64,000 nt of DNA from Paenibacillus_AR mesotrionivorans. Its GTDB lineage: Bacteria > Bacillota > Bacilli > Paenibacillales > NBRC-103111. The first letter of the stretch is position 1. Every line of letters begins with the position of its first letter. Under the pieces are notes generated by a model. It saw only the letters and a program-made list of their open reading frames with translations, ran no database searches and was not told the DNA's origin. The translations under genes and the position numbers were made by a program. Location of the stretch: the NCBI RefSeq assembly GCF_046098205.1, contig NZ_JBJURJ010000012.1, positions 1 through 64,000 on the forward strand. The letters run 5' to 3'. Of the stretch, positions 44,914 through 52,301 are shown one piece after another.

Positions 44914-45175
44914 TTATTTCATTTCAATATAATGGAAACCGGCTCTTTTTTATAAAAGCGGGAGTTTGTGCCCATAGAGATTAGTCCTATGCTTTTGGGC
45001 GGGAATACGCTATGATTGTTCCCAATAAGCTCTTCGGCAGGCTGCAAAGCTACATGCGGCTTCCAGTGAAATAAAACATACTGAAAGTACATGGCGGCCG
45101 GCGGCGTTCTCACGTAAGCTTTTGATACATGCCGGTCCGTCAGCGGACTATTAAATAGAAGGAGCGGATTGAAAG

Positions 45176-46012
45176 ATGGAATTTACCAAAATGCACGGTT
45201 TGGGCAATGATTTTATCCTGGTGGAGGGTGAAACGGCGCTGCCTGCCAATGCAGGTGAGCTGGCCGTCAAGCTGTGCGACCGGTTTTTCGGTATCGGAGC
45301 CGATGGTCTGGTTTATATTCTTCCGTCGGATAAGGCGGACTTCATGATGCGCATTATGAATTCGGACGGCTCGGAGGCCGAGCAATGCGGCAATGCCATC
45401 CGTTGTGTGGCGAAATATGTGTATGACCGCGGCTTGACGGACAAGTCGGAGGTCACCATCGAGACTATTGGAGCCGGCGCCCAAAAGGTGCAGTTGACGG
45501 TTGAAAACGGCAAAGCTGTAAAGGTAAAGGTGGATATGGGAGCGCCGATTCTGAAGGGCTTGCAGGTTCCCACTACAGTGGATGAGGACCGGGTGGTGGA
45601 CTATCCCATTGTGGTGGATGGCCGGGAGTTCCGCTTTACGGCGGTATCCATGGGCAATCCCCACTGCGTTATTTATGTAGACGATGCCGTCAGCTTCGAT
45701 CTGCATACCTGGGGACCGAAGCTGGAGAAGCATCCCATGTTCCCGCGGAAGGTCAATGTGGAATTCGCCACTGTCAAAACCCGGGATTACGCGGATATGC
45801 GGGTCTGGGAAAGAGGGGCCGGTCCTACTCTAGCTTGCGGCACGGGAGCTTGTGCTACACTGGTTTCTTCGGTGCTGAACGGGCTGACGGACAGAACGGC
45901 TGTGGTATCCTTAAAGGGCGGGGAGCTCTTGATTGAATGGAATGAGGCAGACAATCATGTTTATATGACCGGCCCTGCTCAAGAGGTGTACACCGGCAAG
46001 CTGTCGGTGTAA
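45176..46012 (+). CDS. dapF: Diaminopimelate epimerase
   Basis: The product (278 aa) converts LL- to meso-diaminopimelate in the lysine and peptidoglycan pathway. Both catalytic cysteines are in their conserved settings, EQCGNAIRC and LACGTGACAT, and the N-terminus MEFTKMHGLGNDF is typical. GAAGGAGCGG precedes the ATG. The array of 79-bp repeats begins four bases after its stop codon, with no ordinary terminator between. Confidence 0.97.
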   Translation: MEFTKMHGLGNDFILVEGETALPANAGELAVKLCDRFFGIGADGLVYILPSDKADFMMRIMNSDGSEAEQCGNAIRCVAKYVYDRGLTDKSEVTIETIGAGAQKVQLTVENGKAVKVKVDMGAPILKGLQVPTTVDEDRVVDYPIVVDGREFRFTAVSMGNPHCVIYVDDAVSFDLHTWGPKLEKHPMFPRKVNVEFATVKTRDYADMRVWERGAGPTLACGTGACATLVSSVLNGLTDRTAVVSLKGGELLIEWNEADNHVYMTGPAQEVYTGKLSV

Positions 46013-46015
46013 GAA

Positions 46016-46296
46016 GCTTCCGTAACCTATCCGGCCTTTGGCTTGGACCAGGTTACTTCGGGATAACCCCTCAAATCGGCGTGCCGATTTCGAGGCTTCC
46101 GTAACCTATCCGGCCTACGGCTTGGACCAAGTTACTTCGGGATAACCCCTCAAATCGGCGTGCCGATTTCGAGGCTTCCGTAACCTATCCGGCCTACGGC
46201 TTGGACCAAGTTACTTCGGGATAACCCCTCAAATCGGCGTGCCGATTTCGAGGCTTCCGTAACCTATCCGGCCTACGGCTTGGACCAGGTTACTTC
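46016..46296. repeat. 79-bp structured tandem repeat, about 3.5 copies
   Basis: Units begin at 46016, 46095, 46174 and 46253 (exact 79-base steps), and the last is cut after about 44 bases. Copies differ at only a few sites. Each full unit contains two inverted pairs: GTAACC..GGTTAC (or AAGTTAC) around a GGCC/GGC core, and a perfect AAATCGGC-GT-GCCGATTT stem extended by CCTC/GAGG. The array fills the gap from dapF to the yitJ-like gene, 24 bases before the latter's start, where B. subtilis yitJ has a SAM riboswitch; no S-box was recognised here. Confidence 0.85.
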
Positions 46297-46319
46297 AGAT
46301 GCATATAGGAGTGATTATA

Positions 46320-48242
46320 ATGGGGGAAGGTCTGCGGCTGCCTGATCTCCGGGAGGCCCTTCTTCACGGAAGGCTGACCGGAGACGGCGCCATGGGCACC
46401 TACTTGTATCAGCTGGGTTTTCCTGTAGGTGCTTCATATGAAGAATTTAATCTGGAGAAGCCGGATATTATTCTGGACATTCACCGCCGCTACGTGGAGG
46501 CCGGGGCGCAACTGGTGGAAACCAACACCTATTCGGCCAACCGCGATAAGCTGTCCAAGTTTGGCCTGGAGCAGGATGCGGCAGCCATTAACCGGGCTGG
46601 AGTGCGTTTGGCCCGCGAAGCGGCAGGGGATGCAGCTTATGTGCTGGGTGCCGTGGGCTCCTTGGCAGGCGGCCGGAAACGCCCAGCAGGCCGGGAGCGG
46701 GTCCGGCAGAATGTCCGGGAGCAGGCTGAAGCCCTTCTTGAAGAAGGTGTGGATGGCATCATTCTCGAAACCTATTATCTGCTGGAGGAGCTGGAGGCGG
46801 CTTTGGAGGCGGTTCGTCTGTTGGACGGACGGGTGCCGGTGATCTGCCAGCTGGCGACAGACGGCAACGGGCTGACCCTGGACGGGACCGCTTATGCCGG
46901 CGCCTTTCAGCGGCTTCTCGGAAGCGGCGCGGATGTAGTGGGCTTCAACTGCCACAGCGGCCCCGGCGGCATACTGCGCGCTCTGGACCGGCTTGGCGCC
47001 GACAGCGCCTGGACACCGGGAGTGCCCTTGTCCGTGTATCCCAACGCAGGGCTGCCCGGCATTGTGGACGGCCGGTATACGTACCTGGCCACACCGGAAT
47101 ATTTCGCGGACATGGCCCTGAAGTTTGCCGTGGCGGGAGCACGGATCATCGGCGGCTGCTGCGGTACCACCCCCGAGCATATCGCCGCCATTGCCAAAGC
47201 GCTGGAGAGTTATGCTCCCGCAGCGGGTGATGCGGCTGTTAAAGTGAAGGAGGCTCAGCCGGCGCAACGGGTCAAAGCGGTTGTGGCAGAGCCTGATCCG
47301 GTGCCTGCGGCTTCCGAAGGAAACCAACCCTCTATTGTGGAGCTGGTCCGGGAGTCCGTCACGGTTATTGTCGAGCTGGATTCCCCCCGGGACCTTGCCT
47401 CCGGGAAATTCATGACAGGAGCCGCCGCCTTGCGGGATGCAGGGGCCGATGCCATTACCATGGCCGATAATTCACTGGCCCAAACCCGCATGAGCAATCT
47501 GGCTATGGGCTACCTGGTCAAAGACAGGCTGGGGATGCGGCCGCTCTTGCACGTGGCATGCCGGGACCGCAATCTGATCGGCACCCAGAGCCATCTGATG
47601 GGGCTGCATGCGCTGGGCATCGACCACCTGCTGGCCATTACGGGCGATCCCGCAGGTGTTGGGGATTTGCCGGGAGCCAGCTCCGTGTACGATTTGAATT
47701 CCTTCGAATTGATCCGCATGTCCAAACAATTGAATGAAGGCATCGCCTTCTCCGGCAAACCCCTGAAGCAGCGGGCAAGCTTCGTGGTAGGGTCAGCTTT
47801 TGATCCCAATGTGAAATATATTGATAAAGCTGTCCTGCGGATGGAGAAGAAGATCGAGGCCGGTGCCGATTATTTTATGACCCAGCCGGTTTACGACGCA
47901 GCTATGGTGGAGAGACTGTATCAGGCTACACGTCATATCAAAACTCCCATATTCGTAGGAATTATGCCGCTGATCAGCGGACGCAACGCCGAATTTCTTC
48001 ATAATGAGGTTCCGGGGATCCGGATTCCGGATTCGGTCAGAAGCCAGATGGCCGGTTTGGAAGGAGAAGAAGGCCGAAAAATGGGTGTGAAGCTGGCCAA
48101 AGAACTGCTTGATGTCATACTCGGCAGATTCAACGGTATTTACCTGATGACACCCATGCTGTTTTATGAAATGACGGCAGAGCTGACACGCTATGCCAAA
48201 GAAAGGGTTTTTCCACTTGTACCCTTGGGCAAAATGAATTAG
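46320..48242 (+). CDS. yitJ: Bifunctional homocysteine S-methyltransferase/methylene-THF reductase (YitJ-like)
   Basis: The product (640 aa) joins an N-terminal homocysteine methyltransferase (about 1-295) to a C-terminal methylenetetrahydrofolate reductase (about 335-635). Zinc ligands of the first domain are the cysteine in FNCHSG and the pair in GGCCGTTP; the second domain shows the TIM-barrel blocks ADAITMADNSL and LAITGDPAGVGD. It would make methyl-tetrahydrofolate and methionine. AGGAG eight bases before the ATG at 46320 fixes the start, seven codons downstream of the first ATG in the frame. A 79-bp repeat array occupies its leader. Confidence 0.92.
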   Translation: MGEGLRLPDLREALLHGRLTGDGAMGTYLYQLGFPVGASYEEFNLEKPDIILDIHRRYVEAGAQLVETNTYSANRDKLSKFGLEQDAAAINRAGVRLAREAAGDAAYVLGAVGSLAGGRKRPAGRERVRQNVREQAEALLEEGVDGIILETYYLLEELEAALEAVRLLDGRVPVICQLATDGNGLTLDGTAYAGAFQRLLGSGADVVGFNCHSGPGGILRALDRLGADSAWTPGVPLSVYPNAGLPGIVDGRYTYLATPEYFADMALKFAVAGARIIGGCCGTTPEHIAAIAKALESYAPAAGDAAVKVKEAQPAQRVKAVVAEPDPVPAASEGNQPSIVELVRESVTVIVELDSPRDLASGKFMTGAAALRDAGADAITMADNSLAQTRMSNLAMGYLVKDRLGMRPLLHVACRDRNLIGTQSHLMGLHALGIDHLLAITGDPAGVGDLPGASSVYDLNSFELIRMSKQLNEGIAFSGKPLKQRASFVVGSAFDPNVKYIDKAVLRMEKKIEAGADYFMTQPVYDAAMVERLYQATRHIKTPIFVGIMPLISGRNAEFLHNEVPGIRIPDSVRSQMAGLEGEEGRKMGVKLAKELLDVILGRFNGIYLMTPMLFYEMTAELTRYAKERVFPLVPLGKMN

Positions 48243-48265
48243 AATAGGATATCGGATGTGATGGC

Positions 48266-49150
48266 ATGATTCGCAGTATGACCGGCTTTGGCCAGTCCGG
48301 CCGGAGGATTCCCGGATTCCGCATGCAAGTTGAGGTAAGATCTGTAAACCACCGCTATGCGGAGACCTCGGTCAAAATCAACCGGGAATGGCTGTCCTTG
48401 GAGGACGGTATCAAGAAGCTCGTAGCCCGTGACATCAAGCGGGGACGTGCGGACGTATATGTCACCGTGGAGCCGGATGGGCAATCCGGCAAGAAGCTGG
48501 TGATTGACTGGGAACTGGCTTCCGCTTATATGGAGGCGGCCAACCAGTTGAAGGCGAAGTTCGGCCTTACGGATGAACCCAGGCTGGAGGATCTGCTGAA
48601 GGTCCCGGAGCTGCTTCATCCCGGTGAAAGCGCCTTGGGCGAACCTGCTTTTCCCGAGCAGGAGCTAATGGCCTGTGTGGAAGAAGCGGCGGCACAGCTG
48701 TCCGTTATGCGTATGGCTGAGGGTGCCCATCTTCATGAGGATTTGATCCGCAGGCTTGCTGTCCTGGACGGACATCTGGCCGATATGAAGGCCATTTCGG
48801 CAGAGGTAGTAGGAGATTACAGCCGGAAGCTTGCCTCCCGGATCCAAGAGCTGCTCCCTCAGGATGCGGTTATGGATACAGGCAGGCTGGAGCAGGAAAT
48901 TGCACTAATGGCGGACCGCTGCAGCATCGACGAGGAGCTGACCCGGCTAGCCAGCCATATGGCGCAATTCTCCGGTCTTTTGGACACTGAGGAGCCTGTG
49001 GGGCGCAAGTTGGACTTTCTTATCCAGGAGATGAACCGGGAGGTTAATACCGTCGGCTCCAAGGCCAACCGCTATGAACTGTCCAAGCTTGTGGTAGAAT
49101 TGAAGGCGGAGCTTGAAAAAATCCGCGAACAGGTGCAAAATATCGAATAA
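48266..49150 (+). CDS. yicC: YicC/YloC family endoribonuclease
   Basis: The product (294 aa) is a member of the YicC family, hexameric metal-dependent endoribonucleases. The start IRSMTGFGQ and the EVRSVNHRY segment are diagnostic at the N-terminus, and the DUF1732-type C-terminal half includes DRCSIDEELTRL, FLIQEMNREVNT and GSKANRYELSKLV. It opens the long conserved operon that runs to rpe, but its own promoter was not recognised; it follows yitJ by 23 bases and could be co-transcribed with it. Confidence 0.93.
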   Translation: MIRSMTGFGQSGRRIPGFRMQVEVRSVNHRYAETSVKINREWLSLEDGIKKLVARDIKRGRADVYVTVEPDGQSGKKLVIDWELASAYMEAANQLKAKFGLTDEPRLEDLLKVPELLHPGESALGEPAFPEQELMACVEEAAAQLSVMRMAEGAHLHEDLIRRLAVLDGHLADMKAISAEVVGDYSRKLASRIQELLPQDAVMDTGRLEQEIALMADRCSIDEELTRLASHMAQFSGLLDTEEPVGRKLDFLIQEMNREVNTVGSKANRYELSKLVVELKAELEKIREQVQNIE

Positions 49151-49303
49151 GCGGGAATAAGAAGGACGATACTGGTGTAATACTCGCGCCTTCCTGATAT
49201 AGATGGCAGATTGCCAGATCTGCTTCATTTTCCAACATTTTTGCCTGCCGGCATGTAATCCCTTATAAGGCCCGGGGAACCGGCATAGGCGAGGAGGACC
49301 AAG

Positions 49304-49564
49304 ATGGCCATCAAACTTATCAACATCGGATTCGGGAATATCGTATCCGCCAACCGCATCATCTCCATTGTCAGCCCTGAATCGGCGCCGATCAAGAGAA
49401 TTATCCAGGAAGCCCGGGACCGCCATATGCTGATCGATGCAACTTACGGAAGAAGGACAAGGGCCGTTATCATCACCGATAGCGACCACGTAATATTGTC
49501 TGCGGTTCAGCCCGAAACCGTTGCCCATCGGCTCTCCAATAAGGACGATGACAATGACGAATAA
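49304..49564 (+). CDS. remA: Extracellular matrix regulator RemA
   Basis: The product (86 aa) is RemA/YlzA (DUF370), an oligomeric DNA-binding protein that activates biofilm matrix and osmoprotection genes in B. subtilis. INIGFGNIVSANRI and ATYGRRTRAVIITDSDHVILSA (conserved, shown in part) identify it. GAGGAGGACCAAG precedes the ATG. The end of remA overlaps the start of gmk by 11 bases. The 153-base gap to yicC holds no gene. Confidence 0.95.
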   Translation: MAIKLINIGFGNIVSANRIISIVSPESAPIKRIIQEARDRHMLIDATYGRRTRAVIITDSDHVILSAVQPETVAHRLSNKDDDNDE

Positions 49565-50174
49565 GAATAGAGGCATTCTGCTGGTGCTGTCTGGCCCTTC
49601 GGGTGTCGGCAAGGGCACGGTATGCAACGCTCTGCGCAAGATGGGGACGGAGCTGGTGTATTCCGTTTCCGCGACTACCCGTACGCCGAGAGAAGGGGAA
49701 GTCCACGGCGTTAACTATTTCTTCAAGAGCCGTGAGGAGTTCTCCTCCATGATTGAATCGGACGATCTTCTGGAATATGCCGAGTATTGCGGCAATTATT
49801 ACGGGACGCCCCGAGAATTTGTGGAGGATACATTGGCTTCCGGGCAGGACATTATTTTGGAAATTGAAGTGCAAGGCGCATTGAAGGTCAAGAACAAGTT
49901 TCCCGAAGGAGTTTTCATTTTCCTTCTGCCCCCGTCGCTGGATGAACTGCAAAGCCGAATCGTCACCCGTGGCACCGAGACGGAGGATGTGATTAAGAGC
50001 CGGATGAGCATCGCCCGGGATGAGCTGCGGCTCATTGAGCATTATGATTACGCCATCGTCAATGATCAGGTTGAGGCTGCCTGTCACCGCATCCAGGCTA
50101 TCCTCACAGCCGAACGCTGCCGCAAGGAGCGTATGGTGACCACAATAAAACAATGGATTGAAGAGGTGCAATAA
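49554..50174 (+). CDS. gmk: Guanylate kinase
   Basis: The product (206 aa) phosphorylates GMP to GDP with ATP. The P-loop GPSGVGKGT, the GMP-binding SATTRTPREGE and the lid region with SRIVTRGTE are present. I use ATG 49554 because AAGGA lies eight bases upstream within remA; longer frames from 49521 or 49548 lack support. The gene is followed by rpoZ after one base. Confidence 0.95.
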   Translation: MTNKNRGILLVLSGPSGVGKGTVCNALRKMGTELVYSVSATTRTPREGEVHGVNYFFKSREEFSSMIESDDLLEYAEYCGNYYGTPREFVEDTLASGQDIILEIEVQGALKVKNKFPEGVFIFLLPPSLDELQSRIVTRGTETEDVIKSRMSIARDELRLIEHYDYAIVNDQVEAACHRIQAILTAERCRKERMVTTIKQWIEEVQ

Positions 50175-50175
50175 T

Positions 50176-50403
50176 ATGCTATATCCATCCATCGACAAGC
50201 TGCTGGACAAGGTAGACAGCAAGTATTCCCTGGTTGTCGCCGCTTCCAAGCGCGCACGCATGCTGAAGGACAATGCCAAGACGGATCTGAAAAATCCGAA
50301 GGCCCACAAGCAAGTCGGCGTAGCTTTGGAAGAGCTTTACGGCGATTACATCCAATTCGAGAAATCGCCTGACCGGGACAACAATGGTCTGAACTTAAAG
50401 TAA
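50176..50403 (+). CDS. rpoZ: RNA polymerase omega subunit
   Basis: The product (75 aa) is omega, which helps assemble and stabilise RNA polymerase. YPSIDKLLDKVDSKYSLV and ASKRAR followed by a KNPKAHKQVGVALEE segment are typical. The ATG at 50176 follows GAGGTG by seven bases. A strong terminator directly after it suggests that the ylo-type operon is split here. Confidence 0.95.
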   Translation: MLYPSIDKLLDKVDSKYSLVVAASKRARMLKDNAKTDLKNPKAHKQVGVALEELYGDYIQFEKSPDRDNNGLNLK

Positions 50404-50411
50404 ACCAAGAG

Positions 50412-50443
50412 ATAACAACCGGATAAGCGGTTGTTATTTTTTT
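50412..50443 (+). terminator. Intrinsic terminator after rpoZ
   Basis: ATAACAACCG (50412-50421) pairs with CGGTTGTTAT (50428-50437), followed by seven T. Confidence 0.9.
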
Positions 50444-50667
50444 GAAAATGTGCGAACATATATACGTCTAATGGAGCGGAAAAGGGCGTTTTATTTTTGC
50501 CCCGGCATGGCAGAGTTTAATAGAGGAAGCCATATTGCCTCTATTTTGGCGTAACGAGGCGGAATCATGTGATAGCGGGAGACGGGTTTCCTTTATTGTA
50601 AGATTGGGCGGGATAAAACCTCCGGCGGAGGGCCCGTAGGGGAAGATGGACTTCCGTTAAAAAGGAA

Positions 50668-50856
50668 TAGCGGAAAGGAAGTTCCGCTATCTTATGCCGC
50701 GGCGGATGGAGGTAGTGAATAGCGGAAGGGTTTTTCCGTTATTTGTCCTGGTCTGCAGGTCACTCCACTTGTGCAGTATGATTAGCGGAAAAACCGTTCC
50801 GCTAACTGCCCTTCGTTTGGCTTGCCAGGAGGTTTAGCGGAAAAAGCGTTCCGTTA
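50668..50856. repeat. Array of four 22-bp palindromes (quartet 3, best preserved)
   Basis: In the 674-base gap between rpoZ and coaBC, four elements TAGCGGAA-N6-TTCCG(C/T)TA start at 50668, 50720, 50783 and 50835. Arms are eight or nine bases, and the spacer is always six bases but of variable sequence. Start-to-start distances are 52, 63 and 52. A more degenerate relative starts at 50573 (TAGCGGGA). The rest of the gap holds the rpoZ terminator and the structured element at 50984-51060; no gene and no clear promoter for coaBC were seen. Confidence 0.85.
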
Positions 50857-50983
50857 TACAACCGGGAGAGCTCGAGGTTAGGTATGTGATTTGGATAAAA
50901 GGGGTCCCCGCAAAGTACCTGAATCTGCTTCGGAGCCTAGCATCACTTTGTGGGGATGATTTCAGGAAGCTGAGTCGAAGAAG

Positions 50984-51060
50984 GCCCTCAAATTGGCTTT
51001 GCCAATTTCGAGGCTTCCATAACATTATCCGGCCAGCGGCAGGGACCATGTTATTACAGG
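50984..51060. repeat. Diverged single copy of the 79-bp structured element
   Basis: This copy lies directly before the coaBC ribosome site. It keeps the order and both stems of the tandem copies at 46016-46296, but with paired changes: AAATTGGC-TTT-GCCAATTT instead of AAATCGGC-GT-GCCGATTT, and TAACAT..ATGTTA instead of TAACCT..AGGTTA. Confidence 0.75.
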
Positions 51061-51077
51061 TTAGGAGGAGAACGGAT

Positions 51078-52301
51078 ATGCTGAAGGGAAAAACGGTGAT
51101 TTTGGGTGTGTGCGGCGGGATCGCGGCTTATAAGGCGGCGGCTTTGTGCAGCAAGCTGGTGCAGGCGGGCGCCAAGGTGCGTGTCATCATGACAGAATCG
51201 GCAGCCAAGCTGGTGCAGCCTCTTACGTTTCAGGCACTGTCGAAATATCATGTGATTGTGGATGCCTTCGAGGAAAACGACCCCTCCGTCATCACCCATG
51301 TTGACGTGGCGGACAGCGCCGATCTGGTGATCATTGCCCCGGCAACGGCTAACATGATCGGCAAAATGGCCAACGGCATTGCCGATGACATGCTCAGCAC
51401 TACCATGCTGGTGACTCAGGCGCCGATTCTTATCGCCCCTGCCATGAACGTGCATATGTATGCACATCCGGCGGTTCAGGCCAATATGCGGACCCTGGAG
51501 CAGCGGGGGGCTTATTATGTGGAGCCCGGTGTTGGCCTCTTGGCCTGCGGCTATGTGGGCAAGGGACGTCTGGCCGAGCCGGAGGAGATTGTGGCAGCGG
51601 CGCAGCAGCTGCTGGCGAGTCTGGCGGACAGGCCTCTGGCCGGCAAAAAGGTGCTGGTTACCGCCGGAGGCACAGTGGAGCGTATTGATCCCGTCCGTTA
51701 TCTGACCAACGACTCCTCCGGCAAAATGGGCTTTGCAGTAGCCGAGGCAGCCCGGGAGCTGGGCGCCGAGGTGACAGTGATTGCTGCCCGGACCAGTGCT
51801 CCGAAGCCTGCGGGTGTGGAGCTGGTGAAGGTGGAATCGGCGCTGGAGCTCCGGGAGGAAGTGCTGTCCCGGTATGCTTTTGCCGATGTGGCGGTTATGG
51901 CTGCCGCAGTGGCGGACTACCGTCCGCTCCGCCAAGAGGAGCAGAAGATCAAGAAAACCGGGGACACCCTTACCCTGGAGCTGGTCAAAAATCCGGATAT
52001 CCTGCAAGAGCTGGGGGAACGGAAGAACGGCCAGCTGTTAATCGGCTTTGCCGCAGAAACGGAAAACGTGGAAGCCAATGCCCGGGGCAAGCTGAAGCGC
52101 AAACATTGCGACCTCCTGGTAGCCAATGATGTCAGCGCGGAAGGAGCCGGGTTTGGCACCGATACCAATATTATTACCATATATGGCTCCGACGGCTCCT
52201 CTCTGCCGCTGCCCCTTGTGTCCAAACGCGAGGCAGCGCTCAGGCTGATGCGGCTGGCTGCAGAGAAGCTGGGTCCGGCGGCGAAAGGGCAGGCAGAATG
52301 A
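51078..52301 (+). CDS. coaBC: Bifunctional phosphopantothenoylcysteine decarboxylase/synthase
   Basis: The product (407 aa) carries out two steps of coenzyme A synthesis. The N-terminal FMN-dependent decarboxylase CoaC (about 1-180) shows GGIAAYKAA, HVDVADSADL, the PAMN motif and the substrate-clamp segment with LACGYVGKGRL. The C-terminal CTP-dependent synthase CoaB (about 190-400) shows TAGGTVERIDPVRYLTN and AAVADYRP. AGGAGGAG seven bases before ATG 51078 fixes the start; the frame runs 64 codons further upstream without support. Its stop overlaps the priA start (ATGA). Confidence 0.96.
   Translation: MLKGKTVILGVCGGIAAYKAAALCSKLVQAGAKVRVIMTESAAKLVQPLTFQALSKYHVIVDAFEENDPSVITHVDVADSADLVIIAPATANMIGKMANGIADDMLSTTMLVTQAPILIAPAMNVHMYAHPAVQANMRTLEQRGAYYVEPGVGLLACGYVGKGRLAEPEEIVAAAQQLLASLADRPLAGKKVLVTAGGTVERIDPVRYLTNDSSGKMGFAVAEAARELGAEVTVIAARTSAPKPAGVELVKVESALELREEVLSRYAFADVAVMAAAVADYRPLRQEEQKIKKTGDTLTLELVKNPDILQELGERKNGQLLIGFAAETENVEANARGKLKRKHCDLLVANDVSAEGAGFGTDTNIITIYGSDGSSLPLPLVSKREAALRLMRLAAEKLGPAAKGQAE

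Noticed and set aside
46016..46296. Possible CRISPR-like repeat array
   Set aside because: The 79-base units are contiguous with no unique spacers and there are no cas genes nearby.
46016..46319. SAM riboswitch (S-box) before the yitJ-like gene
   Set aside because: None of the conserved S-box sequence blocks was found in the leader.
46434..47327. Minus-strand frame of 297 codons
   Set aside because: It lies wholly inside the yitJ-like gene, whose two domains are clear, and its translation is unlike any family.
50886..51077. 64-codon N-terminal extension of coaBC
   Set aside because: It runs through the structured repeat, and a strong ribosome site lies just before the ATG at 51078, where homology begins.
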